Assembly (NCBI GenBank): GCA_015061985.1
Contig: SUVN01000006.1
Span: 1 to 64,000, forward strand
Source of the DNA: Akkermansiaceae bacterium
Lineage (GTDB): Bacteria > Verrucomicrobiota > Verrucomicrobiia > Verrucomicrobiales > Akkermansiaceae
Direction: 5' to 3'
DNA length: 64,000 bases
The position numbers and the translations under genes are program-made. This document shows positions 7,831 to 15,394 of this stretch, piece by piece (positions within the stretch are counted from its first letter, which is position 1; each line of letters starts with the position of its first letter). Under the pieces are notes generated by a model. That model was not told the origin of the DNA and searched no databases. It worked only from the letters and a program-made list of their open reading frames with translations.

Positions 7831-8733
7831 TCAGCGCCGTGAGAGGTGCTTGATAAAGAAGCGTATCACCTCCTCTGCTGCCGGGCGCACCCGCAGCAGA
7901 CGCGGATTCCACGCCAGACTCAACTTGCGGCTCAGCGAATCCAGCGCGGGGGATTCCAGTTTCAGCACATCCCCCGGCAACTCCACCTCCGCTATATCCG
8001 GCAGGAAAGCGGCATAACCGCCTGTCCGCAACAGCCGCAGAGCAAAGGGAAAGGACTGCGTGGCATTCATATTGGCCATCTTCAGCCCCGCTGCCTGCAA
8101 GACCTCCTGCAAGCGCGTGTAGAACGAACCGCTGCCCAGCGTTGCAATCGGCAGAGTTGTTACCGCCCGGGCAAAGCTCAGCCCCGCCCGCTGCAAATGC
8201 CCCGGCACATACAGCGCATACTTCACCCGCGCCACCGGCACACTCTCCAGCACATCAGAAGAGATGGCACTCGTGCGCAGAATCCCCATATCCAGCTCCA
8301 TATCCAGCAGCTGACGCGATACATCCGCATTCCGCAGATTCGCAAAGGAGAACTGCCAGGGCTGCCCCTCCTGCACCGCCTGCCCCAGCACAGGGGCCAC
8401 CATCCAGGCATGAATACTATCGCCGCAGCCCAGCATATAACGGTACATGGTAGCAGAGGCTCGGCACTTGAAGTCATCCAGCGCACAGAAGGATGCATTC
8501 ACAATCTGCAGCAGCTCCTGTCCCGCCGGGGTCAGCGTCAGCACGCGTCCCTGCCGCCGCGTGAGCGTGATACCGAAGAACTGTTCCAGCTCCTTGAGCT
8601 GGCGGGAATACTGGCTCTGGCGCGTGGCATCCCCGCGCGCCGCCGCCGCAATGCTCCCCGCCTCCGCCACCTCCTGCAAGGTGTGAAGCCGGTCCAGCGA
8701 TAAGCCATGCTCCGAAAACAATTGCTCAAACAT
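7831..8733 (-). CDS. LysR-family transcriptional regulator
   Basis: A 300-aa one-component regulator with an N-terminal winged helix-turn-helix (LDRLHTLQEVAEAGSIAAAARGDATRQSQYSRQLKELEQFFG, about residues 12-55) followed by the family's linker and a substrate-binding-like effector domain. The dimerisation/recognition order and LTPAGQELL are typical of LysR proteins. The effector is unknown and no divergently transcribed target gene sits next to the 5' end: the neighbour across 8734-8876 is a broken PEP-CTERM gene read in the same direction. An intrinsic terminator for that gene separates the two. Confidence 0.85.
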   Translation of the reverse strand: MFEQLFSEHGLSLDRLHTLQEVAEAGSIAAAARGDATRQSQYSRQLKELEQFFGITLTRRQGRVLTLTPAGQELLQIVNASFCALDDFKCRASATMYRYMLGCGDSIHAWMVAPVLGQAVQEGQPWQFSFANLRNADVSRQLLDMELDMGILRTSAISSDVLESVPVARVKYALYVPGHLQRAGLSFARAVTTLPIATLGSGSFYTRLQEVLQAAGLKMANMNATQSFPFALRLLRTGGYAAFLPDIAEVELPGDVLKLESPALDSLSRKLSLAWNPRLLRVRPAAEEVIRFFIKHLSRR

Positions 8734-8811
8734 CTGTCTTTATAGTACAGTTTTTACACCTATTCTCAAGTATAAATACCACTTTCTCCGTTTTTTCTTT
8801 CCAGCGAATCG

Positions 8812-8846
8812 AAAAAAAACGCTGCACCCCTTCACAGGCTGCAGCG
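8812..8846 (-). terminator. Rho-independent terminator after the broken PEP-CTERM gene
   Basis: On the minus strand CGCTGCA ... TGCAGCG forms a 7-bp stem followed directly by eight T residues, 30 bp after the stop codon. Confidence 0.9.
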
Positions 8847-8876
8847 TTGGAACATAAACTAAGCTTCAGGCAAGCC

Positions 8877-9607
8877 TTACTTGCGTCTGCGACGCATAAC
8901 CAGACCGGCAAGAGCCAGCAGAGACAGTGTAGCCGTGGCTGGCTCCGGAACAGCGGGTGCAATCGGGGCTGTATACGCCTTGGTGATACTAATGGACGTT
9001 TGTGCATTCGGCATGGATGCTGCTCCCGTATTGGTAAGTGTAGCAAAGTTAAATGAGCCTACGATATTGCTTTCACTAATCGAGAATTTAATATCACTAT
9101 CTGCGGTATTGGTGACAGTCAACAGGTTTGAGCCATTGTACGTGAGAACCATCCCAAGAGTCAGCGGGGAAACAGTCTCTGCATTAGAACCGGTTTTCAA
9201 TGCCGGTACATTGCTTGCGTCTACGCCCGTCAGCTTTGATTCAGATGAGCCATATGACCACCTGTTAATACCAACAACAACCCGTTCCGAATTATTATCA
9301 GAACCAAAGTACATACGGAAATTATCATCTGCTTTTTCCGCCGTTGTGTTGTAATTGTACGGATCATTCGTTGAGACTAATCCTGAACCATACTGATTAG
9401 CCCAGCCGGAAGCTGTAGTTTCTACTATCAGCGTAAAAGCTTCACCATTCTCAATGGCCGCTTCTCCGAGAGCGATGGTGTAGTACCATTCAGCGTTACG
9501 CTGTACGTAGCCGTTCCGTTTCCATTGTCAACAAAACTCCACTCCGGCGTGGTTGCTGCCACAGCAGCACCGGTGAGAGCCATAAGCGCAATGATTGTCT
9601 TTTTCAT
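8877..9607 (-). pseudogene. PEP-CTERM surface protein gene with a frameshift
   Basis: The start MKKTIIALMALTGAAVAATTPEW (ATG at 9605-9607) is a signal peptide almost identical to the intact PEP-CTERM paralogues of this cluster. Reading continues to about SVTLNGT and then goes out of frame; another frame takes over at YTIALGEAAIENGEAFTLI and runs to the stop at 8877 with the C-terminal signal VPEPATATLSLLALAGLVMRRRRK. One base appears gained or lost near 9480-9490. The intact product would be secreted through the Sec system and processed by an exosortase-like enzyme, as proposed for PEP-CTERM proteins. It has the cluster's promoter palindrome upstream. Sequencing error cannot be excluded. Confidence 0.8.
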
Positions 9608-9705
9608 TGTCAGTAATAAGTTTTAGTCAGTTATAAGGTTAGCGGTGTGACTGTCCCTCTCGCTTCTCGTAGTGGTTGTGAGCTGAGTCCCCGCCTTATG
9701 GGGGC

Positions 9706-9728
9706 AGTATATCGCATTTCTAATGCGA
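9706..9728 (-). promoter_or_regulatory. PEP-CTERM promoter with palindromic operator (divergent copy)
   Basis: On the minus strand the palindrome TCGCATTAGAAATGCGA (9712-9728) is followed directly by the -10 box TATACT (9706-9711), exactly as in front of the other PEP-CTERM genes. The leader downstream (9608-9705) differs from that of the other copies. The rest of 9608-9965 holds the HipB operators. Confidence 0.75.
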
Positions 9729-9889
9729 AGCTGCACAGAGATAGCAATATGATGTCTCCCGGGGGTGTTGAGAAAAGCCTATACTCTTTTGAATCTCTAT
9801 TGTAAAACCTCATATATCTTGTAAAGAACAAACACAGATTGCCATCACAGGCGTCAATTGTGATACAATTGTGCCGTCAGTTGAAATAG

Positions 9890-9917
9890 TTAAATTCATC
9901 ATAAATGATGAATTTAA
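9890..9917. promoter_or_regulatory. Palindromic operator O1 of the HipBST-like operon
   Basis: A perfect inverted repeat with 12-bp arms, TTAAATTCATCA and its complement, around a 4-bp centre. It lies just upstream of the predicted hipB promoter. HipB proteins are known to bind palindromes in their own promoters; that this is such a site is inference. Confidence 0.7.
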
Positions 9918-9929
9918 TAGAAAAATTGC

Positions 9930-9976
9930 TTGCAAAACACAAAAAAAACACTAAAATCACCGTATATGGTGATTTT
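9930..9976 (+). promoter_or_regulatory. hipB promoter and palindromic operator O2
   Basis: TTGCAA (9930-9935), a 16-bp spacer and TAAAAT (9952-9957) form a plausible promoter. A second perfect palindrome, AAAATCACC-GTATAT-GGTGATTTT (9953-9976), overlaps the -10 box and the hipB start codon, so a bound repressor would block both. Confidence 0.65.
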
Positions 9977-10184
9977 GAGCAATGCAGCAGAATTAGGAAA
10001 AGAAATACGCTTTCGACGGGAATCGTTGGGGGTAACGTTGCAACAACTGGCAGATTTGACAGGAATAGGCATCAACACACTTAGCCGTTTGGAGCGTGGT
10101 GTGGGCGGAGTTACTCTGAAAACACTGCTTGTGGTGCTGCAAACGCTGGGTTTGAAATTGGGAATGGAAACAGAAAGGAGCTGA
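9966..10184 (+). CDS. hipB: HipB-like XRE-family antitoxin/regulator
   Basis: A 72-aa DNA-binding protein made almost entirely of one XRE helix-turn-helix (GKEIRFRRESLGVTLQQLADLTGIGINTLSRLERGVGGVTLKTLLVVLQTLGLKL). The track start is a TTG at 9930; I chose ATG 9966 because it begins MVILSNAAELGKEIR, the length expected for HipB. It is followed 7 bp later by the HipS-like gene and then by the kinase gene, the order of the three-part HipBST systems. Its likely job is autorepression through the two palindromes ahead of it. The start codon lies inside operator O2. Confidence 0.85.
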   Translation: MVILSNAAELGKEIRFRRESLGVTLQQLADLTGIGINTLSRLERGVGGVTLKTLLVVLQTLGLKLGMETERS

Positions 10185-10191
10185 GAGATAA

Positions 10192-10530
10192 ATGGAACGC
10201 CGAGCTACTGTTTTTGTCAACAAAATTGCAGCTGCAACACTTTTTAAACACGAACAAGCTGATGCACGGAGATATGAATTGCGTTATCTACCGGACTACC
10301 TGACGCTCCCGCAGGCAACAGGCGTAAGTTTGCTGCTACCTCTGCGGAGCGAGCCTTATTATAGCGATTGCCTGTTTCCCATTTTTGATAACATGTTACC
10401 GGAAGGGGAGTACAGACGCAGCATCTGTCTGCGGCTCCGTTTGGATGAGTCAGATTCTTTCGGTTTACTGTTAGCCTTGGCGCAGTATGATTCCATTGGA
10501 GCCGTCACGGTTAAGGAGGATATACAATGA
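10192..10530 (+). CDS. hipS: HipS-like protein (HipA N-subdomain as a separate gene)
   Basis: A 112-aa protein equivalent to the N-terminal subdomain of HipA (motif FPIFDNMLPEGEYRR and the SFGLLLALAQYDSIGAVTV stretch). In the described HipBST systems this small protein is the antitoxin of the HipT kinase, unlike in HipBA where the domain is part of the toxin. Its TGA overlaps the ATG of the kinase gene (ATGA), indicating coupled translation. Start ATG 10192 is preceded by AAAGGAG at about 12 bp. That it acts as antitoxin here is inferred from architecture. Confidence 0.85.
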   Translation: MERRATVFVNKIAAATLFKHEQADARRYELRYLPDYLTLPQATGVSLLLPLRSEPYYSDCLFPIFDNMLPEGEYRRSICLRLRLDESDSFGLLLALAQYDSIGAVTVKEDIQ

Positions 10531-11480
10531 ATACCCCTCTTTTTTCAGAGTATAGTCCGGCTGATTGCCGTCGGTTGTTTGACGGGCAGAATATCAGCCC
10601 GATTTTACCGTACGAAAGCTCTCCTTTCAACGATGAGGAAAGTGAGACTGATAGCCCCGGCTGCATATCTGTATCCGGAGCGCAGGAAAAATACTCTCTG
10701 GTATCGGATGGCCATTTTCTGCGCTACGCAAAACAAGGTGAGCAAGGACTCTATATTTTGAAGCCGCGGCCGCACCGTATGAAGTTACGGATGGATATGC
10801 CGGTAAACGAATGGCAGAGCATGCGCTGGGCTAGGGAATTATTCGGGCTTCCCGTAGCAGAATGTTCTCTCTGTTTTTACGGGGATGGCGAACCGGCGTA
10901 TCTGGTGAGACGCTTCGATGTGAAACCGGACGGCAGCAAGCGCAGAATGGAAGATTTGGCTGCGTTGGGAAATATTCCCACACAGGGAAACAGCGGCAGT
11001 AAATACGAAGGCAGCTATGAGGAACTTGCCTCCATCATTGCTTGTTATTCCGTTGCACCGCGTATTCAGCTCATGCTCTTCTTTCAATATGTTGTGGTGA
11101 ATTATCTGCTGTGCAATGGGGATGCGCACATGAAGAATTTTGCCCTCTTGGAGGATGACTCCGGAGGAATGGTACTGGCTCCGGCCTACGATGTCATGAA
11201 TACTCGCCTGCATGTGGAAGACTCTGACTTTGCTTTAAGCCGCGGTTTATTTGCCGATGGTCAATCTGTTTCTCGGTCAGGTATGGGCGCTCATTTTCTC
11301 TATTGGGCAGAAAGAATAGGACTCCCCCGTAAAGCTGCGGTTCGTTATTTGAGGAAAGCGCTCTCTCAACAGAAGAAACTGGAACAGCAAATACATGCTT
11401 CTCTGCTCAGCAAGAAGGCTCTTCATTCCTACCTGTACCACATCCGCGAGCGTTTCTTGCATCTGCAGAAAGGACTGTGA
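10527..11480 (+). CDS. hipT: HipT-like serine/threonine kinase toxin
   Basis: A 317-aa HipA-family kinase lacking the N-subdomain, which is supplied by the preceding gene. Family kinases inhibit growth by phosphorylating translation components such as aminoacyl-tRNA synthetases (GltX for HipA, TrpS for HipT). The nucleotide loop is SVSGAQEK (residues 48-55); its two serines match the SxS autophosphorylation motif of HipT. The catalytic loop NGDAHMKNFAL and the metal-binding APAYDVM (DFG equivalent) are intact, so the kinase is probably active. A strong ribosome site AAGGAGG sits 8 bp before the ATG. The operon lies inside the PEP-CTERM gene cluster. Confidence 0.88.
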   Translation: MNTPLFSEYSPADCRRLFDGQNISPILPYESSPFNDEESETDSPGCISVSGAQEKYSLVSDGHFLRYAKQGEQGLYILKPRPHRMKLRMDMPVNEWQSMRWARELFGLPVAECSLCFYGDGEPAYLVRRFDVKPDGSKRRMEDLAALGNIPTQGNSGSKYEGSYEELASIIACYSVAPRIQLMLFFQYVVVNYLLCNGDAHMKNFALLEDDSGGMVLAPAYDVMNTRLHVEDSDFALSRGLFADGQSVSRSGMGAHFLYWAERIGLPRKAAVRYLRKALSQQKKLEQQIHASLLSKKALHSYLYHIRERFLHLQKGL

Positions 11481-11490
11481 ATGTCTCTTC

Positions 11491-11530
11491 AATAAAGAAA
11501 ATAAGACCGCTGCCGGTGAAAAAGCAGCGG
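11491..11530 (-). terminator. Terminator between hipT and a PEP-CTERM gene
   Basis: CCGCTGC and GCAGCGG form a stem; on the minus strand it is followed by TCTTATTTTCTTT. It lies between convergent genes and may stop transcription in both directions. Confidence 0.6.
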
Positions 11531-11562
11531 CCTAGATTGATAGGTAAACTAAAAGCAATAAA

Positions 11563-12336
11563 TTACTTTCTGCGACGGCGAGCGGCGAGACCAGCCAGAG
11601 CCAGCAGGCTCAGCGTAGCCGCGGTCGGCTCAGGAACTGCGGTAGTTGTGATAGCTTTGACAGCAGCAGAGTCTAACGCACGATCCCAGATGGTTACATT
11701 GTCAATAGTAAATGCCCCATTCTCGCCGATACCGCGCCCACCACCGAAGCGCTGACCAAACTGAATACCGCCGATGCCACCATCACTAGTCCAGTTTGTC
11801 CACTGCCCAACCTGGTTTCCATTCACATAGCCTGTAAAAGTCTTCGCCGTGACATCGGAGACAAATGTGAAAGTGTAAATATCCGCTGCAACCATAGTTG
11901 TTGTGATACCCAGTTCCATGTTTGTTGCAGAAGCATCACCATTGCCGTTGAAGAGGGTGCTACCGGTGTTGTACATGTACAGCATGCCGTCATTGTTGGC
12001 TTGAAGCTGCAGTTTGCGCTCATCGGAGTTGGGATGAGCATTTACGGTAGAGGCAAGGCAGAGAACATCCTGCCACGCGGAGACGTTCAGATCCGTAATA
12101 TCAAAAGAAATCGTGAAAGAAGCACCGGTGGTAACATTGGCCCAAGGGGCATCTGAGTATGTCAGGGTGCCGTTTGCTACCGTGCCGCCACTCAGCGCTC
12201 CCTTGGAATCCGAACCGTTCCAATCCAGCCCCATCACAACTCCTTCCTTTTGAGTGCTGCTCATCTCGGAATAACCAATGGAGGCTGCTGATGCCATGCC
12301 GCCAAGAGCCAAAAGTACAATAATTGTCTTTTTCAT
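11563..12336 (-). CDS. PEP-CTERM protein with LamG-like domain
   Basis: A 257-aa secreted protein. Residues 1-17 (MKKTIIVLLALGGMASA) are a signal peptide; the middle resembles a LamG/concanavalin-like jelly roll (SFTISFDITDLNVSAWQDVLCLAS, FTFVSDVTAKTFTGYVNGNQVG, FTIDNVTIWDRALDSAAVKAI), a fold often used for binding glycans; the end is VPEP, a hydrophobic stretch and RRRRK, the PEP-CTERM sorting signal thought to be processed by an exosortase. It is the first of three leftward paralogues, each with the same promoter and leader. No enzyme motif is visible. Confidence 0.88.
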   Translation of the reverse strand: MKKTIIVLLALGGMASAASIGYSEMSSTQKEGVVMGLDWNGSDSKGALSGGTVANGTLTYSDAPWANVTTGASFTISFDITDLNVSAWQDVLCLASTVNAHPNSDERKLQLQANNDGMLYMYNTGSTLFNGNGDASATNMELGITTTMVAADIYTFTFVSDVTAKTFTGYVNGNQVGQWTNWTSDGGIGGIQFGQRFGGGRGIGENGAFTIDNVTIWDRALDSAAVKAITTTAVPEPTAATLSLLALAGLAARRRRK

Positions 12337-12464
12337 TTGTTTAGTAATAAGTTACAGTTTGTTAGGTTTAAAGTTGCACGACATCTGTCTCCGGCTTCCT
12401 CGCGCACTGGAATGGCTCGGTTCCGCGACTCGTGCGCGAGTAGTATATCGCATTTCTAATGCGA
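12337..12464 (-). promoter_or_regulatory. PEP-CTERM promoter, operator and structured leader
   Basis: On the minus strand: palindrome TCGCATTAGAAATGCGA (12448-12464), -10 box TATACT (12442-12447), then a leader of about 100 nt beginning with a strong hairpin whose arms are CTCGCGCAC and GTGCGCGAG (12399-12440), and ending AACTTATTAC before the start codon. The same block precedes the genes at 12653, 13711 and 15395. The remainder of the 12337-12652 gap holds further duplicated sequence and a terminator. Confidence 0.8.
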
Positions 12465-12556
12465 AGCTGCACCTCACTATCAAAACCACCCTGCGCTATC
12501 TGCAGGGTAAAAAGCCCTTACCCGTCAAATCCGCACCCGCGAAAAATGAATGCAGC

Positions 12557-12589
12557 AAAAAGCGCTCCCCTCACACAAGGGAAGCGCTT
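12557..12589 (-). terminator. Terminator of the PEP-CTERM gene at 12653
   Basis: AGCGCTT and AAGCGCT arms plus a CCC/GGG extension form a stem; on the minus strand five T residues follow. Confidence 0.7.
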
Positions 12590-12652
12590 TGTATAACAAT
12601 TAAATGTTACAACACTAAATTACTTTCTGCGGCTGCTTGTCACGCCATAGCT

Positions 12653-13420
12653 TTAGCGACGGCGGCGGCGGGAAGCCAGACCTGCCAGAGCCAGCAAGGA
12701 AAGAGTAGCGGTAGTGGGCTCGGGAATGGTGGTCACCTTAAGCTGAATATCATTGACATGACCGACAAATGATGAGTCACCATCGAACGTAGCGGTTATG
12801 GCATTAACGCTAAATGTTTCACCAAGATCAATTTTTGCGGTATAGCCATCGTATGCCAGAGTGCCGACAAACTGTGACGAGGTGGTGTTATATGCCACAG
12901 TAAAGGTTACATCATTAGTATTTACAGTACTGCCGCTGTTTACTACAAATGTTACGCTGTTTGCATTCTCTCCCGCTCCGTCTTTAAGGGCGGTATAACT
13001 TGTGATGTTGGCTACTGCTCCAGAATTATTTGTACTACCAAAGGCATACCCTCGTGCAACAGCATCTCCCGTATCGGTTGTAGTACCCAGACGTACTTCA
13101 TTGCCATAGGTTTTACCCATTACCACTGCGCCATTGTTATTAGCAAGAGCAAGTGTGAGAACAGAGTTGCTGCTACTAAAGTCGCATGAATACGAGAACT
13201 CCAGCACCTGATTCAGACCAAGGGTTATGGATTGAGTGAGTGTACCTGTTGGTCCATTGACCCACCAGCCACCACCGCTGTATGTCAGATTGCCGCTGTT
13301 TACCGTAGTACAGTCCTTGTTAGGGGCTGAAACATCCCACGTGAGGTCGGCTCCGGTGATAACCGTATCAGCCGCAGCCACACCTGCCAGCGCCATAAGA
13401 GCAATAATCGTCTTTTTCAT
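12653..13420 (-). CDS. PEP-CTERM protein, unknown ectodomain
   Basis: A 255-aa secreted protein: signal peptide MKKTIIALMALAGVAAADT, a beta-rich Ser/Thr/Asn-rich middle (for example TLTQSITLGLNQVLEFSYSCDFSSSNSVLTLALANNNGAVVMG) and the PEP-CTERM tail IPEPTTATLSLLALAGLASRRRRR. It is a close paralogue of the protein at 15395, sharing middle motifs (LTLAL, VLG/VMG, ATFDGD/VTIEGG) and even the sequence after the stop codon (CTAAAGCTATGGCGTGACAA), which points to a recent duplication. Function is unknown; surface display is inferred from the tail. Confidence 0.85.
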   Translation of the reverse strand: MKKTIIALMALAGVAAADTVITGADLTWDVSAPNKDCTTVNSGNLTYSGGGWWVNGPTGTLTQSITLGLNQVLEFSYSCDFSSSNSVLTLALANNNGAVVMGKTYGNEVRLGTTTDTGDAVARGYAFGSTNNSGAVANITSYTALKDGAGENANSVTFVVNSGSTVNTNDVTFTVAYNTTSSQFVGTLAYDGYTAKIDLGETFSVNAITATFDGDSSFVGHVNDIQLKVTTIPEPTTATLSLLALAGLASRRRRR

Positions 13421-13547
13421 CGTTATGTAATAAGTTATAGTTTGTTAGGTTTAAGGTTGCACAATATCTGTCACCGGCTTCCTTGCGCACTGGAATGGCT
13501 CGGCTCCGTGACTCGTGCGCGAGCAGTATATCGCATTTCTAATGCGA
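13421..13547 (-). promoter_or_regulatory. PEP-CTERM promoter, operator and leader (copy 3)
   Basis: Same block as at 12337-12464: palindrome 13531-13547, TATACT 13525-13530, leader hairpin arms at 13482-13490 and 13515-13523. Here one arm has a single mismatch (CTTGCGCAC), so the leader hairpin is slightly weaker. Confidence 0.78.
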
Positions 13548-13640
13548 AGCTGCACCTCACTATCAAAACCACCCTGCGCCATCCGCAGGGTAAAAAGCCC
13601 TTACCCGTCAAATCCGCACCCGCGAAAAATGAATGCAGCA

Positions 13641-13672
13641 AAAAGCGCCGCCCTCATCACAAGGGAAGCGCT
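13641..13672 (-). terminator. Probable terminator of the PEP-CTERM gene at 13711
   Basis: AGCGCcgCCC and GGGaaGCGCT form an imperfect stem followed on the minus strand by a short T run; it occupies the same place as the terminator at 12557-12589 in the duplicated spacer. Confidence 0.55.
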
Positions 13673-13710
13673 CGGAAGAAATAATTTCTCGTTGTGACCT
13701 GACCAACGCC

Positions 13711-14517
13711 TTACTTGCGGCGACGGCGGGCGGCCAAACTGGCCAGTGCCAGCAGACTCATCGTAGCTGTGGTCGGCTCGGGAACCATGATAGCACCACG
13801 ATGGAATGAAACATTAGAAAACGTCCCATCAATTCCATCACCGCCGAATGTATAGGAAGTGATCCAGGATTGACCGTAATTCTGAGTGAACACTTCAGTT
13901 TCCAATGCCAGCTGACCATCGACAAACAAGGTTATTACATGCGCATTAGCATCAGAAACTCCAGAGTTTTCAAAGTTAATCGGTGAGGCCCATGAAAGAA
14001 CGTATTCATGTTCTCCAACAAGATTTACAGAGCTCATCCCTTTTACAGACGGCGTGCCATATCCTGTACTGGTAATCCCGTTTAATAGGCCATCAGTACC
14101 CACATTTATTGTGTACGACCAGTTAGAGGCTTCGCCAAATGTAAGGAGACGTCCCGTGGAATTCTCTGCCATATTGGCAGTAAACGATACCGTAATATCC
14201 CCGGCATTCACATCAAAAAGGCTACCCATCTTCACTGTGGCTCCGGCTTTGGTAGTAAAGCTTCCATTCTCGCCTACGGTATACGTACCACTAAAAGATA
14301 CAGTGCCTCTATTCGTCACATCGCCATTTCCCCAAGCTGCATCAATATGAGTTTCTCTCGACACACTCAAACCTCCATCTGTGGTAGTGAGCGTAACTGC
14401 GGCTCCCAGCTCAGCAACGGCATCCGCTCCACCCCAAATGTGAGGAACGTTTGTCGTAGGCGTTTCGGCAAACGCCACGCCAGACAACGATAAAAGAACA
14501 ATAATCGTCTTTTTCAT
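13711..14517 (-). CDS. PEP-CTERM protein with LamG-like domain
   Basis: A 268-aa secreted protein with signal peptide MKKTIIVLLSLSGVAFAET, a concanavalin/LamG-like beta sandwich (DITVSFTANMAENSTGRLLTFGEASNWSYTINVG, EYVLSWASPI, HVITLFVDGQLALETEVFTQ) and the tail VPEPTTATMSLLALASLAARRRRK. The arrangement, with a short FVDGQ hairpin followed by a closing strand TFSNVSFHRGA, is typical of LamG-type domains in which the last strand ends just before the anchor. It belongs to the same duplicated cluster as its neighbours. Ligand unknown; attachment to the outer surface is inferred. Confidence 0.87.
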   Translation of the reverse strand: MKKTIIVLLSLSGVAFAETPTTNVPHIWGGADAVAELGAAVTLTTTDGGLSVSRETHIDAAWGNGDVTNRGTVSFSGTYTVGENGSFTTKAGATVKMGSLFDVNAGDITVSFTANMAENSTGRLLTFGEASNWSYTINVGTDGLLNGITSTGYGTPSVKGMSSVNLVGEHEYVLSWASPINFENSGVSDANAHVITLFVDGQLALETEVFTQNYGQSWITSYTFGGDGIDGTFSNVSFHRGAIMVPEPTTATMSLLALASLAARRRRK

Positions 14518-14644
14518 TTGTTTGTAATAAGTTATAGTTTGTTAGGTTTAAGGTTGCACGACATCTGTCTCCGGCTTCCTCGCGCACTGGAATGGCTCGG
14601 TTCCGCGACTCGTGCGCGAGTAGTATATCGCATTTCTAATGCGA
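14518..14644 (-). promoter_or_regulatory. PEP-CTERM promoter, operator and leader (copy 4)
   Basis: Palindrome 14628-14644, TATACT 14622-14627 and the leader hairpin with perfect CTCGCGCAC / GTGCGCGAG arms. Nearly identical to copy 2. Confidence 0.8.
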
Positions 14645-15261
14645 AGCTGCCCGGGGGCATGAAAGCAACTGATTATGAATTTTATCTGACGGCACTGAAG
14701 TGATTGTTGCGTTGTTGATGAGGATGGCATTTGCTGCTAACTGAAGTGGAGAAAGTATGATGCTTGGGATTTTTTATCAAACAGACAGAATAATCATCAG
14801 ATTTATTGTTGTGTCGGTAGTATTGACATCTCCTCATTTCAGATGTTGTTATGTTGCTGTTTTTATGCGGCAAGTGGTATTGAAGCGCTACAACCTGTAT
14901 GTGTGTGGCTTCCGCAGTCTGCTTTTGTGGTGTTTGTTCTCCCTTTGAGCGGTTTCCCTGTTTCGCTGTTTATCCGGGACCTTCTACTTTTTGTCGTTGT
15001 GAAATAAGGGTGGATTTTTGTAGGATTTTGACCTGTATATTTCATCATGGAAGAAAGCAAAATACCCGTACGTCCTCGCAATCTCAGAACAAAAAGACAA
15101 AATCGTATAATAGCTGCCTTTATAAAAATCCGAACTTTTGAAAAAATTAACAACGAGTATATCTGATATGTTTTTTTCAAAGAGGCGATTTTTGGCTTCT
15201 TCATTATCTCCCTACCACCTCTCCGAAGTGCACTTTTTTAAACATTTTATACAAAAAAGTC
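14645..15261. other. AT-rich intergenic stretch without a supported gene
   Basis: About 600 bp between two divergent PEP-CTERM promoters. The only longer frame (14863-15204, minus) codes a lysine-rich, low-complexity product with no recognisable domain or ribosome site, so I do not call it. Base composition is clearly lower in GC than the flanks. Confidence 0.5.
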
Positions 15262-15394
15262 TGTACACAGCATTAGAAATGCGATATACTACTCGCGCAC
15301 GAGTCGCGGAACCGAGCCATTCCAGTGCGCGAGGAAGCCGGAGACAGATGTCGTGCAACCTTAAAACTAACAAACTATAACTTATTACATAACG
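15262..15394 (+). promoter_or_regulatory. PEP-CTERM promoter, operator and leader (copy 5)
   Basis: -35 TGTACA (15262-15267), a 17-bp spacer made up by the palindrome CAGCATTAGAAATGCGA (15268-15284), -10 TATACT (15285-15290), start near 15297 and a leader of about 98 nt with the CTCGCGCAC / GTGCGCGAG hairpin (15292-15333). This copy lacks the longer palindrome arms of the minus-strand copies. Confidence 0.82.

Noticed and set aside
14863-15204. 113-aa minus-strand ORF in the PEP-CTERM spacer
   Set aside because: No ribosome site, no domain, low-complexity basic sequence in an AT-rich gap.
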